From the NCBI GenBank assembly GCA_902527545.1, contig CABZPR010000001.1, forward strand, positions 124,001 through 188,000: a stretch of 64,000 nucleotides of DNA, in the 5' to 3' direction. Below are positions 1-8,196 of the stretch, piece after piece (within the stretch, counting starts at the first letter, position 1; each line of letters opens with the position of its first letter). Source of the stretch: an uncultured Alphaproteobacteria bacterium (GTDB lineage: Bacteria; Pseudomonadota; Alphaproteobacteria; HIMB59). The notes beneath the pieces were generated by a model that saw only the letters and a list, made by a program, of their open reading frames with translations, was not told where the DNA came from and searched no databases. The translations under genes and the position numbers were made by a program.

Positions 1-251
1 TGAATTGAATAAAGAGAGTCGTATGAACTCATGATATAATTTTCATTATCTTGTAAAAGAATATTGGTGACACCGTCTTGTACTGAATATTGACGTTCTT
101 CGTTATTATCTTGATCAGTTTCAATTATTTTATTTTCATAAATATCCACCCATAACAGCTTATCGTGCCTCCAATCCCAAATTGGTCTTTGACCTAGAAC
201 ACTTTTGTATGATTGATGGCAAACAGACGGTTGCTCGTATTTAATTCTCAC
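1..251 (-). CDS. SMP-30/gluconolactonase-family protein, 5' part only
   Basis: Reverse-strand reading gives an open frame from a GTG at 249-251 off the left edge of the window. It is not in the ORF track. About 83 residues are visible. The segment QRPIWDWRHDKLLWVDIYENKI resembles the first blade of the SMP-30/gluconolactonase/LRE beta-propeller, where a Gly-x-x-Pro-x-Trp segment precedes a Leu-Trp-Val-Asp strand. Family members are lactonases of sugar acids or related metal-dependent hydrolases, so a sugar lactonase is the best guess, but the metal-binding residues lie mostly outside the window. An in-frame TAG lies 15 bases upstream, which limits the start choice. Confidence 0.7.
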   Translation of the reverse strand, partial: MRIKYEQPSVCHQSYKSVLGQRPIWDWRHDKLLWVDIYENKIIETDQDNNEERQYSVQDGVTNILLQDNENYIMSSYDSLYSI

Positions 252-377
252 AAAGATGATTATAAACTAAATATTTAGATGAAAAAAGTATGTTGGAGAT
301 TTGTTTTGATTGTCTTATCGTGTTTTTAATATAGAAATTGCATGAGCAATTTGTGTTCTTATTGATTTAAGAGTTTG

Positions 378-794
378 ATGAATTTAGTTAAATTATCTAA
401 ACATTTTATTTTTATTTCTTTTCTGATTATAGCAACAGGCTGTGAAACAACTGATGTAGAAGAGAAAGTAATAAAACCAGAGCCTGTACCTAAAATTATA
501 TATACCCCTGAAGTAGAGGAAACTGTTGAGGAAAATGATGAAATTGTTGAGCATTTCAAAGGTGTAGAACTATTTTTAAATAAATCGGTAAATAATTTAA
601 TTTTAAAATATGGAAAAGTTGATTTTTCAAAAATTGAGAGTGTTTATGAATTCCACAGATATAACACTGATAATTGTAGAATCTTCATACAAAACAGATC
701 TGTAGATAAAACAATAATAAACATTACGATTTACAACTATAAAAAGAATTTGTTTATTGAAACATACTCAAAAGATTTGTGTACTGATATTTAA
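378..794 (+). CDS. Small lipoprotein, alphaproteobacterial conserved type
   Basis: 138 residues from the ATG at 378; the track begins at a TTG one codon earlier. A hydrophobic signal ends in IIATGC, a lipobox with the lipidated Cys at residue 22, so the protein should be membrane-anchored in the periplasm. An acidic, proline-rich linker (about 30-60) follows. The C-terminal part (FLNKSVNNLILKYGKVD, then FHRY with a later Cys) recalls small alphaproteobacterial lipoproteins that carry a lG-P ... WxY ... C pattern. Function unknown. It is followed after 41 bases by another exported protein on the same strand. Confidence 0.7.
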   Translation: MNLVKLSKHFIFISFLIIATGCETTDVEEKVIKPEPVPKIIYTPEVEETVEENDEIVEHFKGVELFLNKSVNNLILKYGKVDFSKIESVYEFHRYNTDNCRIFIQNRSVDKTIINITIYNYKKNLFIETYSKDLCTDI

Positions 795-835
795 AATAGA
801 TAATAGTTTAATAACAAATAATATAATTCTTAATT

Positions 836-1234
836 ATGAAATTTAAGTATGGGATATTTATTTTATTTTTCTCAATAAATTGTTTTGCTCATCATCCAGG
901 AAATCAGATAGATGCTGATAAGCCTTACCCTTCAATTAATTTAACAGTTATCAAAGATAAAATTGATGGTTACAATATTTTTATAGATTTAAAAAATTTT
1001 AACCTAAACCCTTCAGAAATTGGAGGTGAAAATATTTCAAACTCTGGATATTTACAGCTTTTTATAAATGATATTAGGATTACAAGAATTTATTCTGACT
1101 GGGTACACGTACCTCAACGTTTTTTTAATCTGAAAGAAAACTTTATCAAAATTACAATTCATTCCTATCTCCATGATCAGTTTACTATTAAGGGAAAACC
1201 AATAGAACACAAAGTAAAAGTTAAAAATAATTAG
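836..1234 (+). CDS. Small secreted protein of unknown function
   Basis: 132 residues with an N-terminal signal peptide (KYGIFILFFSINCFA, predicted cleavage before HHPGNQ). The mature part has no transmembrane segment. A histidine pair lies at the mature N-terminus, and the segment GYLQLFINDIRITRIYSDWVHVP looks like a beta-sandwich strand pair. The pattern of a ligand or metal-handling periplasmic beta protein is possible but cannot be proven here. Same strand and spacing as the upstream lipoprotein, so the two may be co-transcribed. Confidence 0.6.
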   Translation: MKFKYGIFILFFSINCFAHHPGNQIDADKPYPSINLTVIKDKIDGYNIFIDLKNFNLNPSEIGGENISNSGYLQLFINDIRITRIYSDWVHVPQRFFNLKENFIKITIHSYLHDQFTIKGKPIEHKVKVKNN

Positions 1235-1317
1235 ATTTACATTAAAAGAATTTCAAAAAAAATTACTCTATGTAAAAAGTTAAATGAATTTCGGATTTTC
1301 TAAAAATAAATAGTTAC

Positions 1318-1791
1318 TCAAGCTTTATAAGGAAGCGAAGAGTGATGCAAAACTATTTTTAATATCCCATTTTCGGTTTTTTTATATCCCCAGCTCTTAT
1401 CAACTTTAACTGCGGTTCCTTCTTTGTTAATCAACGTTACCCAGCCCATCCACATTGCTACATTTTGATCTATAAACACTGATGATGTTACTGATTTGAC
1501 TTCGAGCCAATCTTTAATTCCAAACCCACTGTCTTTAGGGTACTTTGGGTTATTTCCAACAAAGTATGAAAGCGCCCCCTCTTTGTCTAATCGAAATGTT
1601 TGATTACCGCCACTCAAAGTTGGTTTAAATAATACTGCTCCTAACTCAAACCCATAAAGATTATCTAAAATTTCGTTTGCAACTAAAGTAGCTTGATCAA
1701 TACCTTTTTTTTCATAAGCTTGTGAAATTGCAATCATGCCCTCTCCCCAAGCAGTTCGAGCATTCGTTAAATCATTTTCATTTATTGTCAT
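1318..1791 (-). CDS. NTF2/SnoaL-like protein
   Basis: 157 residues, no signal peptide and no membrane segment. The layout (N-terminal helix, then IDQATLVANEILDNLYGF, then strands including FRLDKEGALSYFVG, FIDQNVAMWMGWVTLIN and a C-terminal LKIVLHHSSLPY) fits the NTF2-like fold used by SnoaL-type and CaMKII-association-type domains. The C-terminal HHSSLPY motif is typical of this group. Substrate unknown. It starts with ATG at 1791 and is preceded by no close gene on its strand. Confidence 0.6.
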   Translation of the reverse strand: MTINENDLTNARTAWGEGMIAISQAYEKKGIDQATLVANEILDNLYGFELGAVLFKPTLSGGNQTFRLDKEGALSYFVGNNPKYPKDSGFGIKDWLEVKSVTSSVFIDQNVAMWMGWVTLINKEGTAVKVDKSWGYKKTENGILKIVLHHSSLPYKA

Positions 1792-1828
1792 TGGCTATGT
1801 GTTATTTCATATTTATAAAAATGATTAT

Positions 1829-2728
1829 TCATCTAATACGGTTAACGATAAAATTAACAAGACTCGACATATATAGCAAGGGTTCCCTCTTTTTATTAAA
1901 GAAATTTTGCATTGCTTTGTAATTTCTATTTTGAATCAGTTTTAAATACTTAATACATTCAATACGATTAAGTTTATAAGCAATATTTGCTTTTTGAGAG
2001 TCTTTTTTAATTTTCTTTCCAACTTTTTTCTCATTTCCCCATCTATCAAGCATATCATCAGTAACTTGAAAAATTTTTCCAATTGTATCTCCAATTTTTT
2101 TTAGCTCTCTCTTTTTATTTTCATTTAATTTTTTTACGTTTAGAAGAAGATTGAAGCATAAGCTAAATAATGCACCAGTTTTTAAATGATGCATTTTCTC
2201 AATATCCTTTATGGTAGAATTTTTTTTCATGTAAATATCCATGGATTGTCCAGCTATTAAACCCTGCATACCGTTAGCTTTTGAAAGCATCTGTATTGAT
2301 TTGATTTTCTGATTATCAGAGAGATTTTTTGACTCTACTAACGTTTTTACTGACAAAACTTGAAACATATCTCCAGTTAAAACAGCAGTGGCCTCATCAA
2401 ATTTTTTATGCACAGTTAATTTACCCCTTCTATAGTCATCGTTATCCATAGACGGTAAATCATCGTGGATTAATGAGTGCAGGTGAACACATTCTATCGA
2501 AAGGGCAAAGTCATCTAATATTTTTTGCCTAATATTTAAATATAAACCCATTCGGTAAAGCAAGAACGGTCTAATCCTCTTTCCACCAGTTTTGGCAAAA
2601 TAAATCATTGCCTTTTTAATTCGTTTATCGGGTGACTTTAATTTTTGTATGTGTTTAATTAACTTTTTATCAAAATTCGAAGAAAATGATTTAATTTGCT
2701 TTTTCTCAAAGTTTTCACTTATTTTCAT
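1829..2728 (-). CDS. crtE: Polyprenyl (farnesyl/geranylgeranyl) diphosphate synthase
   Basis: 299 residues, the usual length. It shows GGKRIRP (48-54), the first aspartate-rich motif DDLPSMD (89-95) in the bacterial DDxxxxD form, and the second motif DDMLD (224-228). It condenses IPP with allylic diphosphates to C15 or C20 products in the cytoplasm. Its position beside proteorhodopsin and crtI/B/Y makes geranylgeranyl diphosphate for carotenoids the likely product. IspA-type farnesyl synthase is the alternative, since chain length cannot be read with certainty. It is transcribed away from the opsin rather than inside the crtIBY-blh run. Confidence 0.85.
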   Translation of the reverse strand: MKISENFEKKQIKSFSSNFDKKLIKHIQKLKSPDKRIKKAMIYFAKTGGKRIRPFLLYRMGLYLNIRQKILDDFALSIECVHLHSLIHDDLPSMDNDDYRRGKLTVHKKFDEATAVLTGDMFQVLSVKTLVESKNLSDNQKIKSIQMLSKANGMQGLIAGQSMDIYMKKNSTIKDIEKMHHLKTGALFSLCFNLLLNVKKLNENKKRELKKIGDTIGKIFQVTDDMLDRWGNEKKVGKKIKKDSQKANIAYKLNRIECIKYLKLIQNRNYKAMQNFFNKKREPLLYMSSLVNFIVNRIR

Positions 2729-2732
2729 TTAA

Positions 2733-2954
2733 TTACAAGTTATCCAAGTAATGAGAGGTGTGATTATCGAAAATGAATATAATTACACCTATAAAAACAA
2801 GGTAAACAAAGAAATTAATGATTTTCTTAGTTTTTTTGTTATTTATGTAGTTTTTATTGAATTTCAGTATTATCCATAGCAATAGTGTGGATAAAAAGAA
2901 TAAAAACCCATTAAACAGTACACTATCTTGAAAAATAGCCATTTTTTTACCCAC
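2733..2954 (-). CDS. Small two-helix membrane protein
   Basis: 73 residues with two predicted membrane helices (about 10-30 and 44-63) and a basic linker NKNYINNKKTKK between them. No recognised domain. It ends 5 bases before the polyprenyl synthase start and is on the same strand, so the two are probably one transcript starting in the gap before the opsin gene. Unknown function. Confidence 0.55.
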   Translation of the reverse strand: MGKKMAIFQDSVLFNGFLFFLSTLLLWIILKFNKNYINNKKTKKIINFFVYLVFIGVIIFIFDNHTSHYLDNL

Positions 2955-3015
2955 TATACTCCCAAAATATATTAATAAAAGTCATATTAGGTATTTTTTT
3001 TTTGCAATTTATACC

Positions 3016-3021
3016 TATAAT
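3016..3021 (+). promoter_or_regulatory. Putative -10 box of the proteorhodopsin promoter
   Basis: TATAAT, 73 bases before the opsin start, in the gap that also serves the divergent small membrane protein. No good -35 hexamer is seen at the normal distance, only a T-rich stretch. The resulting leader would contain two stem-loops listed separately. Confidence 0.35.
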
Positions 3022-3036
3022 CCCCTGAAATTAACA

Positions 3037-3077
3037 AATCCTTAGATTTAGGATTCTGTTATAAGTTTTAGAACTTA
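3037..3077 (+). promoter_or_regulatory. Two short inverted repeats in the proteorhodopsin leader
   Basis: AATCCT (3037-3042) pairs with AGGATT (3050-3055) across a 7-base loop. TAAGTT (3062-3067) pairs with AACTTA (3072-3077) across TTAG. The second hairpin ends 4 bases before the ribosome-binding site. They could be an operator or mRNA-stabilising hairpins; the sequence alone does not choose. Confidence 0.4.
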
Positions 3078-3081
3078 AGAA

Positions 3082-3087
3082 AAGGAG
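3082..3087 (+). promoter_or_regulatory. Strong ribosome binding site of proteorhodopsin
   Basis: AAGGAG, 6 bases before the ATG at 3094. Most genes in this window lack a good Shine-Dalgarno sequence, so this one marks a gene built for high translation and fixes the start. Confidence 0.8.
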
Positions 3088-3093
3088 TACTCA

Positions 3094-3861
3094 ATGATTA
3101 AGTTTTTAAAATCTATGGCTATCCCAACAGCTGCTCTAGTAGCACTGCCAGGAATAGCTTCTGCAAGCGTTGGCTTAGCGCCAGACGACTTTGTTGGGAT
3201 ATCTTTTTGGGTTATCTCAATGTGTATGGTTGCCGCTACTGCATTCTTTTTTCTAGAAACTAACAACGTATCAGGTAAGTGGAAGACATCTCTTGCACTT
3301 GGTGGTCTTGTTTGTCTAGTTGCCGCAGTACACTACTTCTATATGAGAGAAGTATGGGTAACAACAGGTGATACACCTACTGTTTATAGATATGTTGACT
3401 GGTTAATCACTGTTCCATTACAGATGATTGAATTCTACATTATCCTTGCTGCAGTTGCTGCAGTGTCAGCTGGTATTTTCTGGAGACTGTTAATCGGTAC
3501 TTTAGTGATGCTTGTTGCTGGTTATGCTGGTGAAGCTGGCTTCATCAACGCATGGGCAGGATTCATTGTAGGTCTAGCTGGTTGGGCATACATTTTATAT
3601 GAAATTTTTGCTGGTGAAGCTGGTAAAGCTGCTGCTGACAAATGTCCTGCAGCTGTTCAAACAGCTTTCAACACAATGAGATGGATCGTTACAGTTGGTT
3701 GGGCAATTTATCCATTAGGATATTTCTTCGGTTACTTAACTGGAGGAGCTGATGCTGTAACTCTAAACGTTATCTATAACGTTGCTGACGTTGTGAATAA
3801 GATTGCTTTTGTCGCAGTTATTTGGGCTGCTGCTGTAGCATCTTCAGGCAAAAAAGCTTAA
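3094..3861 (+). CDS. Proteorhodopsin, blue-absorbing type proton pump
   Basis: 255 residues: a cleavable-looking signal segment (1-24) and seven membrane helices. All key residues are present with a constant offset of +5 from the reference green proteorhodopsin: His80 (75), Arg99 (94), Asp102 (Schiff-base counter-ion 97), Thr106 (101), Glu113 (proton donor 108) and Lys236 (retinal lysine 231, in NVVNKIAF... context VVNKIAFV). The tuning position 105 is Gln110, the blue-absorbing form. The DTE pattern indicates an outward proton pump in the inner membrane. It has its own strong ribosome site and a perfect terminator downstream, so it is probably a highly expressed single-gene transcript. Confidence 0.97.
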   Translation: MIKFLKSMAIPTAALVALPGIASASVGLAPDDFVGISFWVISMCMVAATAFFFLETNNVSGKWKTSLALGGLVCLVAAVHYFYMREVWVTTGDTPTVYRYVDWLITVPLQMIEFYIILAAVAAVSAGIFWRLLIGTLVMLVAGYAGEAGFINAWAGFIVGLAGWAYILYEIFAGEAGKAAADKCPAAVQTAFNTMRWIVTVGWAIYPLGYFFGYLTGGADAVTLNVIYNVADVVNKIAFVAVIWAAAVASSGKKA

Positions 3862-3881
3862 TAAAGCTTTATAACCTATTT

Positions 3882-3916
3882 AAACCAGGCAAGACTAACT
3901 TGCCTGGTTTTTTTTT
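3882..3916 (+). terminator. Rho-independent terminator after proteorhodopsin
   Basis: A perfect 12-bp stem, AAACCAGGCAAG with CTTGCCTGGTTT, loop ACTAA, followed by a T run. It separates the opsin from crtI. Partial read-through could still supply the carotenoid genes. Confidence 0.95.
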
Positions 3917-3928
3917 GTCTAAATTTCA

Positions 3929-3934
3929 TATACT
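3929..3934 (+). promoter_or_regulatory. Possible -10 box of crtI
   Basis: TATACT lies 9 bases before the TTG start of crtI, with no Shine-Dalgarno sequence between. If used, the crtI mRNA would be nearly leaderless. No clear -35 element, as the terminator occupies that space. Confidence 0.3.
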
Positions 3935-3943
3935 TTAACTATC

Positions 3944-5431
3944 TTGAGTAAGAGAGTTGTAGTTATTGGTGGGGGTTTTGGAGGACTAGCTGCTGCCTTA
4001 AGGTGCAGAAAACTTGGTTTTGATGTCACGCTGCTTGAAAGACTTAACATGCTTGGCGGAAGAGCAAGAGTTTTCGAAAAAGACGGTTATAGACACGATG
4101 CTGGACCAACTGTTATAACAGCTCCCTTTTTATTTGAAGAACTTTTTGAATTATTTGGTGAAAACTTAAAAGATTACTTAAATTTTAAATCCTTAGATCC
4201 TTGGTACAGATTTTACTTTCACAATGGAAAAACTTTTGATTATCGACCATCTATCGAAGATACAAATAATGAAATAAGAAAGTTTGATGAAAATGATGTT
4301 GATGGGTATGACAAATTATTAAAAACTTCAAAAGATATTTTTGAGATAGGTTTCGAAAAGTTATCGGATAAGCCATTTATTTCCTTTTGGGAAATGGCAA
4401 AGCAAATACCGTCGTTAATAAAACTCAGAAGTTATTTAACAGTCAGTCAATTGGTAAATAGCAAATTAAAAAATAAGTATTTGCGGAAGGCATTTTCGAT
4501 ACATCCTTTATTAGTTGGAGGCAATCCGTTCACTACAACATCTATATATGCATTAATACACTATCTTGAAAGAAAGTGGGGGGTGTACTTTTGCATGGGA
4601 GGCACAGGTAAAATTGTGAAAGAGTTAGAAAATTTAATGTTAAGACAGGGTATTACTATTAATAAAGAAACCGATGTAGAGCAAATATCCATTATAAATG
4701 GTAAAGCAGAAAACGTAGTGCTTAATAACGGAAAAAAAATACCTGCGGATCTTGTGATTTGTAATGCAGATCCCCCTACAGTTTACAGTGAAATGTTACC
4801 ATCAGAATACTCCAGAGATAGCCTTCTCAAACCTAAGAAATTTACACATTACTCCATGGGCCTTTATGTTCTTTTTTTTGGATCGAAGAAAAAATTCACT
4901 GATGTCGCTCACCACACTATTTGGATGTCTGAAAGATATAAAGAGCTTCTTCACGATATTTTTGAGAAAAAGATTTTGACTGAGGATTTTTCACTTTATC
5001 TTCATCGTCCAACCGCAACAGATGATACTTTTGCACCAGAAGGATGCGATAGTTTTTATGTGTTATGCCCTGTTCCTAATCTTCAAGGAAATGTTCAATG
5101 GAATTCAGAGGGTCCGAAACTTAAGGATAGAATAGTTGAAGCACTGGATAAAACTATTATGCCGGGACTAAAAGAAAACATTGAGGCAGAATTCTGGATG
5201 ACACCTGAGGATTTTAAAAATGATTATAGATCAAAATACGGAGCTGGATTTTCCGTGGCACCAATTTTTTCTCAATCGGCATGGTTTCGCTATCACAACA
5301 AAGATAAGAAAATACCAAATTTATATTTTTCAGCTGCGGGATCACATCCAGGTGCCGGAATACCTGGAGTATTGTGCTCTGCTAAGGTAATAGAAAAACT
5401 TATAATTAAGGATTTCAAAGTTAGTCATTAA
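3944..5431 (+). CDS. crtI: Phytoene desaturase (lycopene-forming)
   Basis: 495 residues, the usual CrtI length. The N-terminal dinucleotide fold VVVIGGGFGGLAAAL (4-18) binds FAD, followed by the ER-LGGRA-type segment (about 31-42). The C-terminal FAD segment reads YFSAAGSHPGAGIPGVL near residue 465. It converts phytoene to lycopene at the membrane. It starts with TTG, chosen because the FAD fold begins at once and no ATG lies upstream. It heads the crtI-crtB-crtY-blh run, with 1 base before crtB. Confidence 0.93.
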   Translation: MSKRVVVIGGGFGGLAAALRCRKLGFDVTLLERLNMLGGRARVFEKDGYRHDAGPTVITAPFLFEELFELFGENLKDYLNFKSLDPWYRFYFHNGKTFDYRPSIEDTNNEIRKFDENDVDGYDKLLKTSKDIFEIGFEKLSDKPFISFWEMAKQIPSLIKLRSYLTVSQLVNSKLKNKYLRKAFSIHPLLVGGNPFTTTSIYALIHYLERKWGVYFCMGGTGKIVKELENLMLRQGITINKETDVEQISIINGKAENVVLNNGKKIPADLVICNADPPTVYSEMLPSEYSRDSLLKPKKFTHYSMGLYVLFFGSKKKFTDVAHHTIWMSERYKELLHDIFEKKILTEDFSLYLHRPTATDDTFAPEGCDSFYVLCPVPNLQGNVQWNSEGPKLKDRIVEALDKTIMPGLKENIEAEFWMTPEDFKNDYRSKYGAGFSVAPIFSQSAWFRYHNKDKKIPNLYFSAAGSHPGAGIPGVLCSAKVIEKLIIKDFKVSH

Positions 5432-5432
5432 G

Positions 5433-6308
5433 GTGACATCATTTAAAACAAATACCTATAGCATTAAATCGGAAGGTAAAAGTTTTTATTGGGCAAGTTT
5501 TTTTTTACCCAAAAAAAATAGAATTGCAGCTTCAAGGCTCTATAGCATATGTCGATATCTAGATGATGTGGCAGATAATTCGAAGTTAGATACCTCTTCT
5601 CAAATAAAAAATATATTTAATCAAATAAAAGAAAATGAAAGTTCTGAGATAAATATCTTTTTTAAAAAAAATAATATTAACCTTGGTATTTTAAAGGATC
5701 TAATAGATGGTTTGATCAGCGATCAGCAGAACGTCAGAGTTACAGATGAGAAAGAATTAATAGATTACTCATACAAGGTTGCTGGAACAGTGGGATTGAT
5801 GATGTTACCAATAATTAATACCAAAGATGCTAAAGCAAGAAAGCATGCTATTGATTTAGGAATTGCTATGCAACTAACAAATATTGCAAGAGATGTTTAC
5901 GAGGACGCAAAAATGAATAGGTTATATCTACCAAAAGAATGGTTAGGACAAGTCTCAGTAAGTGACCTGATAGATAATAAATTAGATGATCAAAAAAAAA
6001 GATTAATTGAATTATCTATTAAAAATTTAATAGAACTCTCTGATAAATTCTATGCGAACGGTTTTTCTGGTATGAAATTTATTCCTCTTAGAACTAGACT
6101 AGCAATATTTTTTGCAGCAAAAATTTACAAAGGGATTGGGGAAAAGATTAAAAGTGGTGGTTATGTTTACAAGCTTGAAAGAATTTATTTAAACAAATTA
6201 GAAAAATTATGGATTACAATAACTTCTATACCTGAATTTTTATTTTTAAAAAATATTTTTAAATCCTACAAACCAATTAGGGGCTCTTTTAAAAATGAAA
6301 ATATATGA
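5433..6308 (+). CDS. crtB: Phytoene synthase
   Basis: 291 residues. Both aspartate-rich substrate-Mg motifs of squalene/phytoene synthases are visible: YLDDVADN (about 42-49) and NIARDVYED (150-158), the latter followed by RLYLPKEWL. It joins two geranylgeranyl diphosphates head to head. The start is GTG immediately after the crtI stop, and the 3' end overlaps crtY by 14 bases, so translation of the three genes is likely coupled. Confidence 0.93.
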   Translation: MTSFKTNTYSIKSEGKSFYWASFFLPKKNRIAASRLYSICRYLDDVADNSKLDTSSQIKNIFNQIKENESSEINIFFKKNNINLGILKDLIDGLISDQQNVRVTDEKELIDYSYKVAGTVGLMMLPIINTKDAKARKHAIDLGIAMQLTNIARDVYEDAKMNRLYLPKEWLGQVSVSDLIDNKLDDQKKRLIELSIKNLIELSDKFYANGFSGMKFIPLRTRLAIFFAAKIYKGIGEKIKSGGYVYKLERIYLNKLEKLWITITSIPEFLFLKNIFKSYKPIRGSFKNENI

Positions 6309-7380
6309 TGTAGCATTTTTAGGCATGGGTGCCAGTGCCCTTGCTACTGCAAAATTAAAGTATAACGGAACAAGTATTAGTATAATTGGCATTGATAAAA
6401 ATTATAATAGCAAAAGAAATAATTTTTTTGCATTTTGGCTAACAGATTGGATGAAAGATTTTGATAATCTTGCACAAAAAAAATGGTTTTGCTGGAACTT
6501 TTACTTAACAAATAATCATATAAAACATGAAACTAAGGATTTACCCTATTGCACTATAAGATACCAAGATTGGAAAAATTATTGCTTAAAAGGTTTAGAA
6601 AACTTATCAATTAAAGAGTTCAATGTTCAAAGTATTAAGAATTTAAAAAAATACTATGAAATCAAGCTAGAGAATGGTGAGGAAATTTTTGCTAAGAAAA
6701 TTTATGATTCTCGTACACCGAAATTAGAAAATGAAAAAGTAAAACAGCATTTTTTTGGATACCTAATAGAAACTAAGCAAATGATAAATAGTAATAGTGT
6801 GACCTTAATGGATTTTCGCGTTGAACAAAAAATGGGATTACATTTTATGTATTGTTTACCAATAGATGAAAATAGAATGTTAGTTGAGTCAACAGTTTTT
6901 TCTTCAGAAATCCAAGAGGATGCTTGGTATCAAAAACAGATATTAGAATACATTGAGACAAAATTAAATTTATCTGAATATAAAATAGTTGATGAAGAAA
7001 AAGGGGCGTTACCAATGTATGATATTGAAAACAAATCAAGTGAAAATTATATTAATATCGGTTCAAGAGGTGGTGCCACCAAAATATCAACAGGGTATGC
7101 TTTTTCCTTTTTTCTAAAAAACATAATGTTAAATTTTGAAAATATTAATAAAGCTCATCACTCATATTTTGATAAATGGATGGATAAGGTATTTGTGAAT
7201 TATCTGAAAAATAATAGTGGAGCAGAGAAGGTTTTCATTAATATGGCTTACTCTTTAAATGGCAATGAGTTTGCATCCTTTATGATGGGTGTAGCAGATT
7301 TTCCGACAAAATTAAAGGTCATTATGTCAATGCCAAAAATTAAATTTATAAAAAGTGCATTAAGCACCATTCGTAATTAA
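6295..7380 (+). CDS. crtY: Lycopene beta-cyclase (CrtY family)
   Basis: 361 residues. An N-terminal dinucleotide-binding segment VAFLGMGASALATA (5-18) and the family strand MDFRV ... FMYCLPID ... LVESTVFS (about 165-200) support the CrtY/CrtL lycopene cyclase family. It makes beta-carotene from lycopene. It overlaps crtB by 14 bases and abuts blh with no spacer. The sequence is lysine- and asparagine-rich like the rest of the window, so no sign of recent transfer. Confidence 0.88.
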   Translation: MKIYDVAFLGMGASALATAKLKYNGTSISIIGIDKNYNSKRNNFFAFWLTDWMKDFDNLAQKKWFCWNFYLTNNHIKHETKDLPYCTIRYQDWKNYCLKGLENLSIKEFNVQSIKNLKKYYEIKLENGEEIFAKKIYDSRTPKLENEKVKQHFFGYLIETKQMINSNSVTLMDFRVEQKMGLHFMYCLPIDENRMLVESTVFSSEIQEDAWYQKQILEYIETKLNLSEYKIVDEEKGALPMYDIENKSSENYINIGSRGGATKISTGYAFSFFLKNIMLNFENINKAHHSYFDKWMDKVFVNYLKNNSGAEKVFINMAYSLNGNEFASFMMGVADFPTKLKVIMSMPKIKFIKSALSTIRN

Positions 7381-8196
7381 ATGTATGAATTAAGCTTTAT
7401 ATCTTTACTTGCTCTTTGCATGGTTTCATTCATAGGTGTGCCGCATGGTTCATTTGACGGAGCTGTAGCTGCACTGTTAGGGTATAAGACGAGAAAAGAT
7501 TTTTTTATATTTATATTCTTATATTTAATTATTTCTGCCGCAGTGATTATATTTTGGATTTACTTTTCTGTAATTGCTTTAATTTTATTTATTTTAATGA
7601 GTATCGTTCATTTTGGATTATGTGACTGGTCCTATCTAGGCTTGAAGAAATATAAATGGTCTGTTTCTTTAACGCATGGTTTAAATATTGTATTTGGGAT
7701 TATTTTTTTTCACACTAACGAAACATTTGAGATATTTACTTTTTTATCAAATCTATCTTTTAATCAACTTCAAGAATATCTATATATTGTTTACATTTTT
7801 TACTTTTTTCTTTTGATTAGATATGCATATTTGGCAATTAAATTTACAAAATTAAAATGGGGAATTTTAGAAATGTCTATTATTTTATTGGTAATATTTT
7901 TAACAGAACCGCTCGTGGCATTTTCTATCTATTTTTGTTTCATTCATACATTTAAACATGTTAAATCAATATTAAAAGATACATCAAAATATCTATCAAA
8001 TAACAAATTTATAACTATAACTACAATCTCTTTTACTATCTTAACATGGGTCGGCGGCAGCTTAGCAATTATCTATCTTCATAAGAGTTTTTCTTTTGAT
8101 GAGTCTTTTATAAAGACATTGTTTATTGGATTAGCGGCATTAACTCTTCCCCATATGACTTTAGTAGATATCTTTTATAGAAGAAAATTTAATTGA
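7381..8196 (+). CDS. blh: Beta-carotene 15,15'-dioxygenase (Brp/Blh type)
   Basis: 271 residues, strongly hydrophobic with about seven membrane helices. The Brp/Blh signature GVPHGSFDGAVAALLG gives His22; His77 lies in MSIVHFGLCDW; a third pair lies in FCFIHTFKHV, and a further His lies in LPHMTL. These are the expected iron ligands. It cleaves beta-carotene into two retinal molecules, the chromophore of the upstream opsin. It starts directly after the crtY stop and its 3' end overlaps the convergent ispH by 8 bases. Confidence 0.93.
   Translation: MYELSFISLLALCMVSFIGVPHGSFDGAVAALLGYKTRKDFFIFIFLYLIISAAVIIFWIYFSVIALILFILMSIVHFGLCDWSYLGLKKYKWSVSLTHGLNIVFGIIFFHTNETFEIFTFLSNLSFNQLQEYLYIVYIFYFFLLIRYAYLAIKFTKLKWGILEMSIILLVIFLTEPLVAFSIYFCFIHTFKHVKSILKDTSKYLSNNKFITITTISFTILTWVGGSLAIIYLHKSFSFDESFIKTLFIGLAALTLPHMTLVDIFYRRKFN

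Noticed and set aside
359-559. 66-codon minus-strand ORF over the first lipoprotein
   Set aside because: Antisense shadow of the signal peptide and acidic linker of the plus-strand gene.
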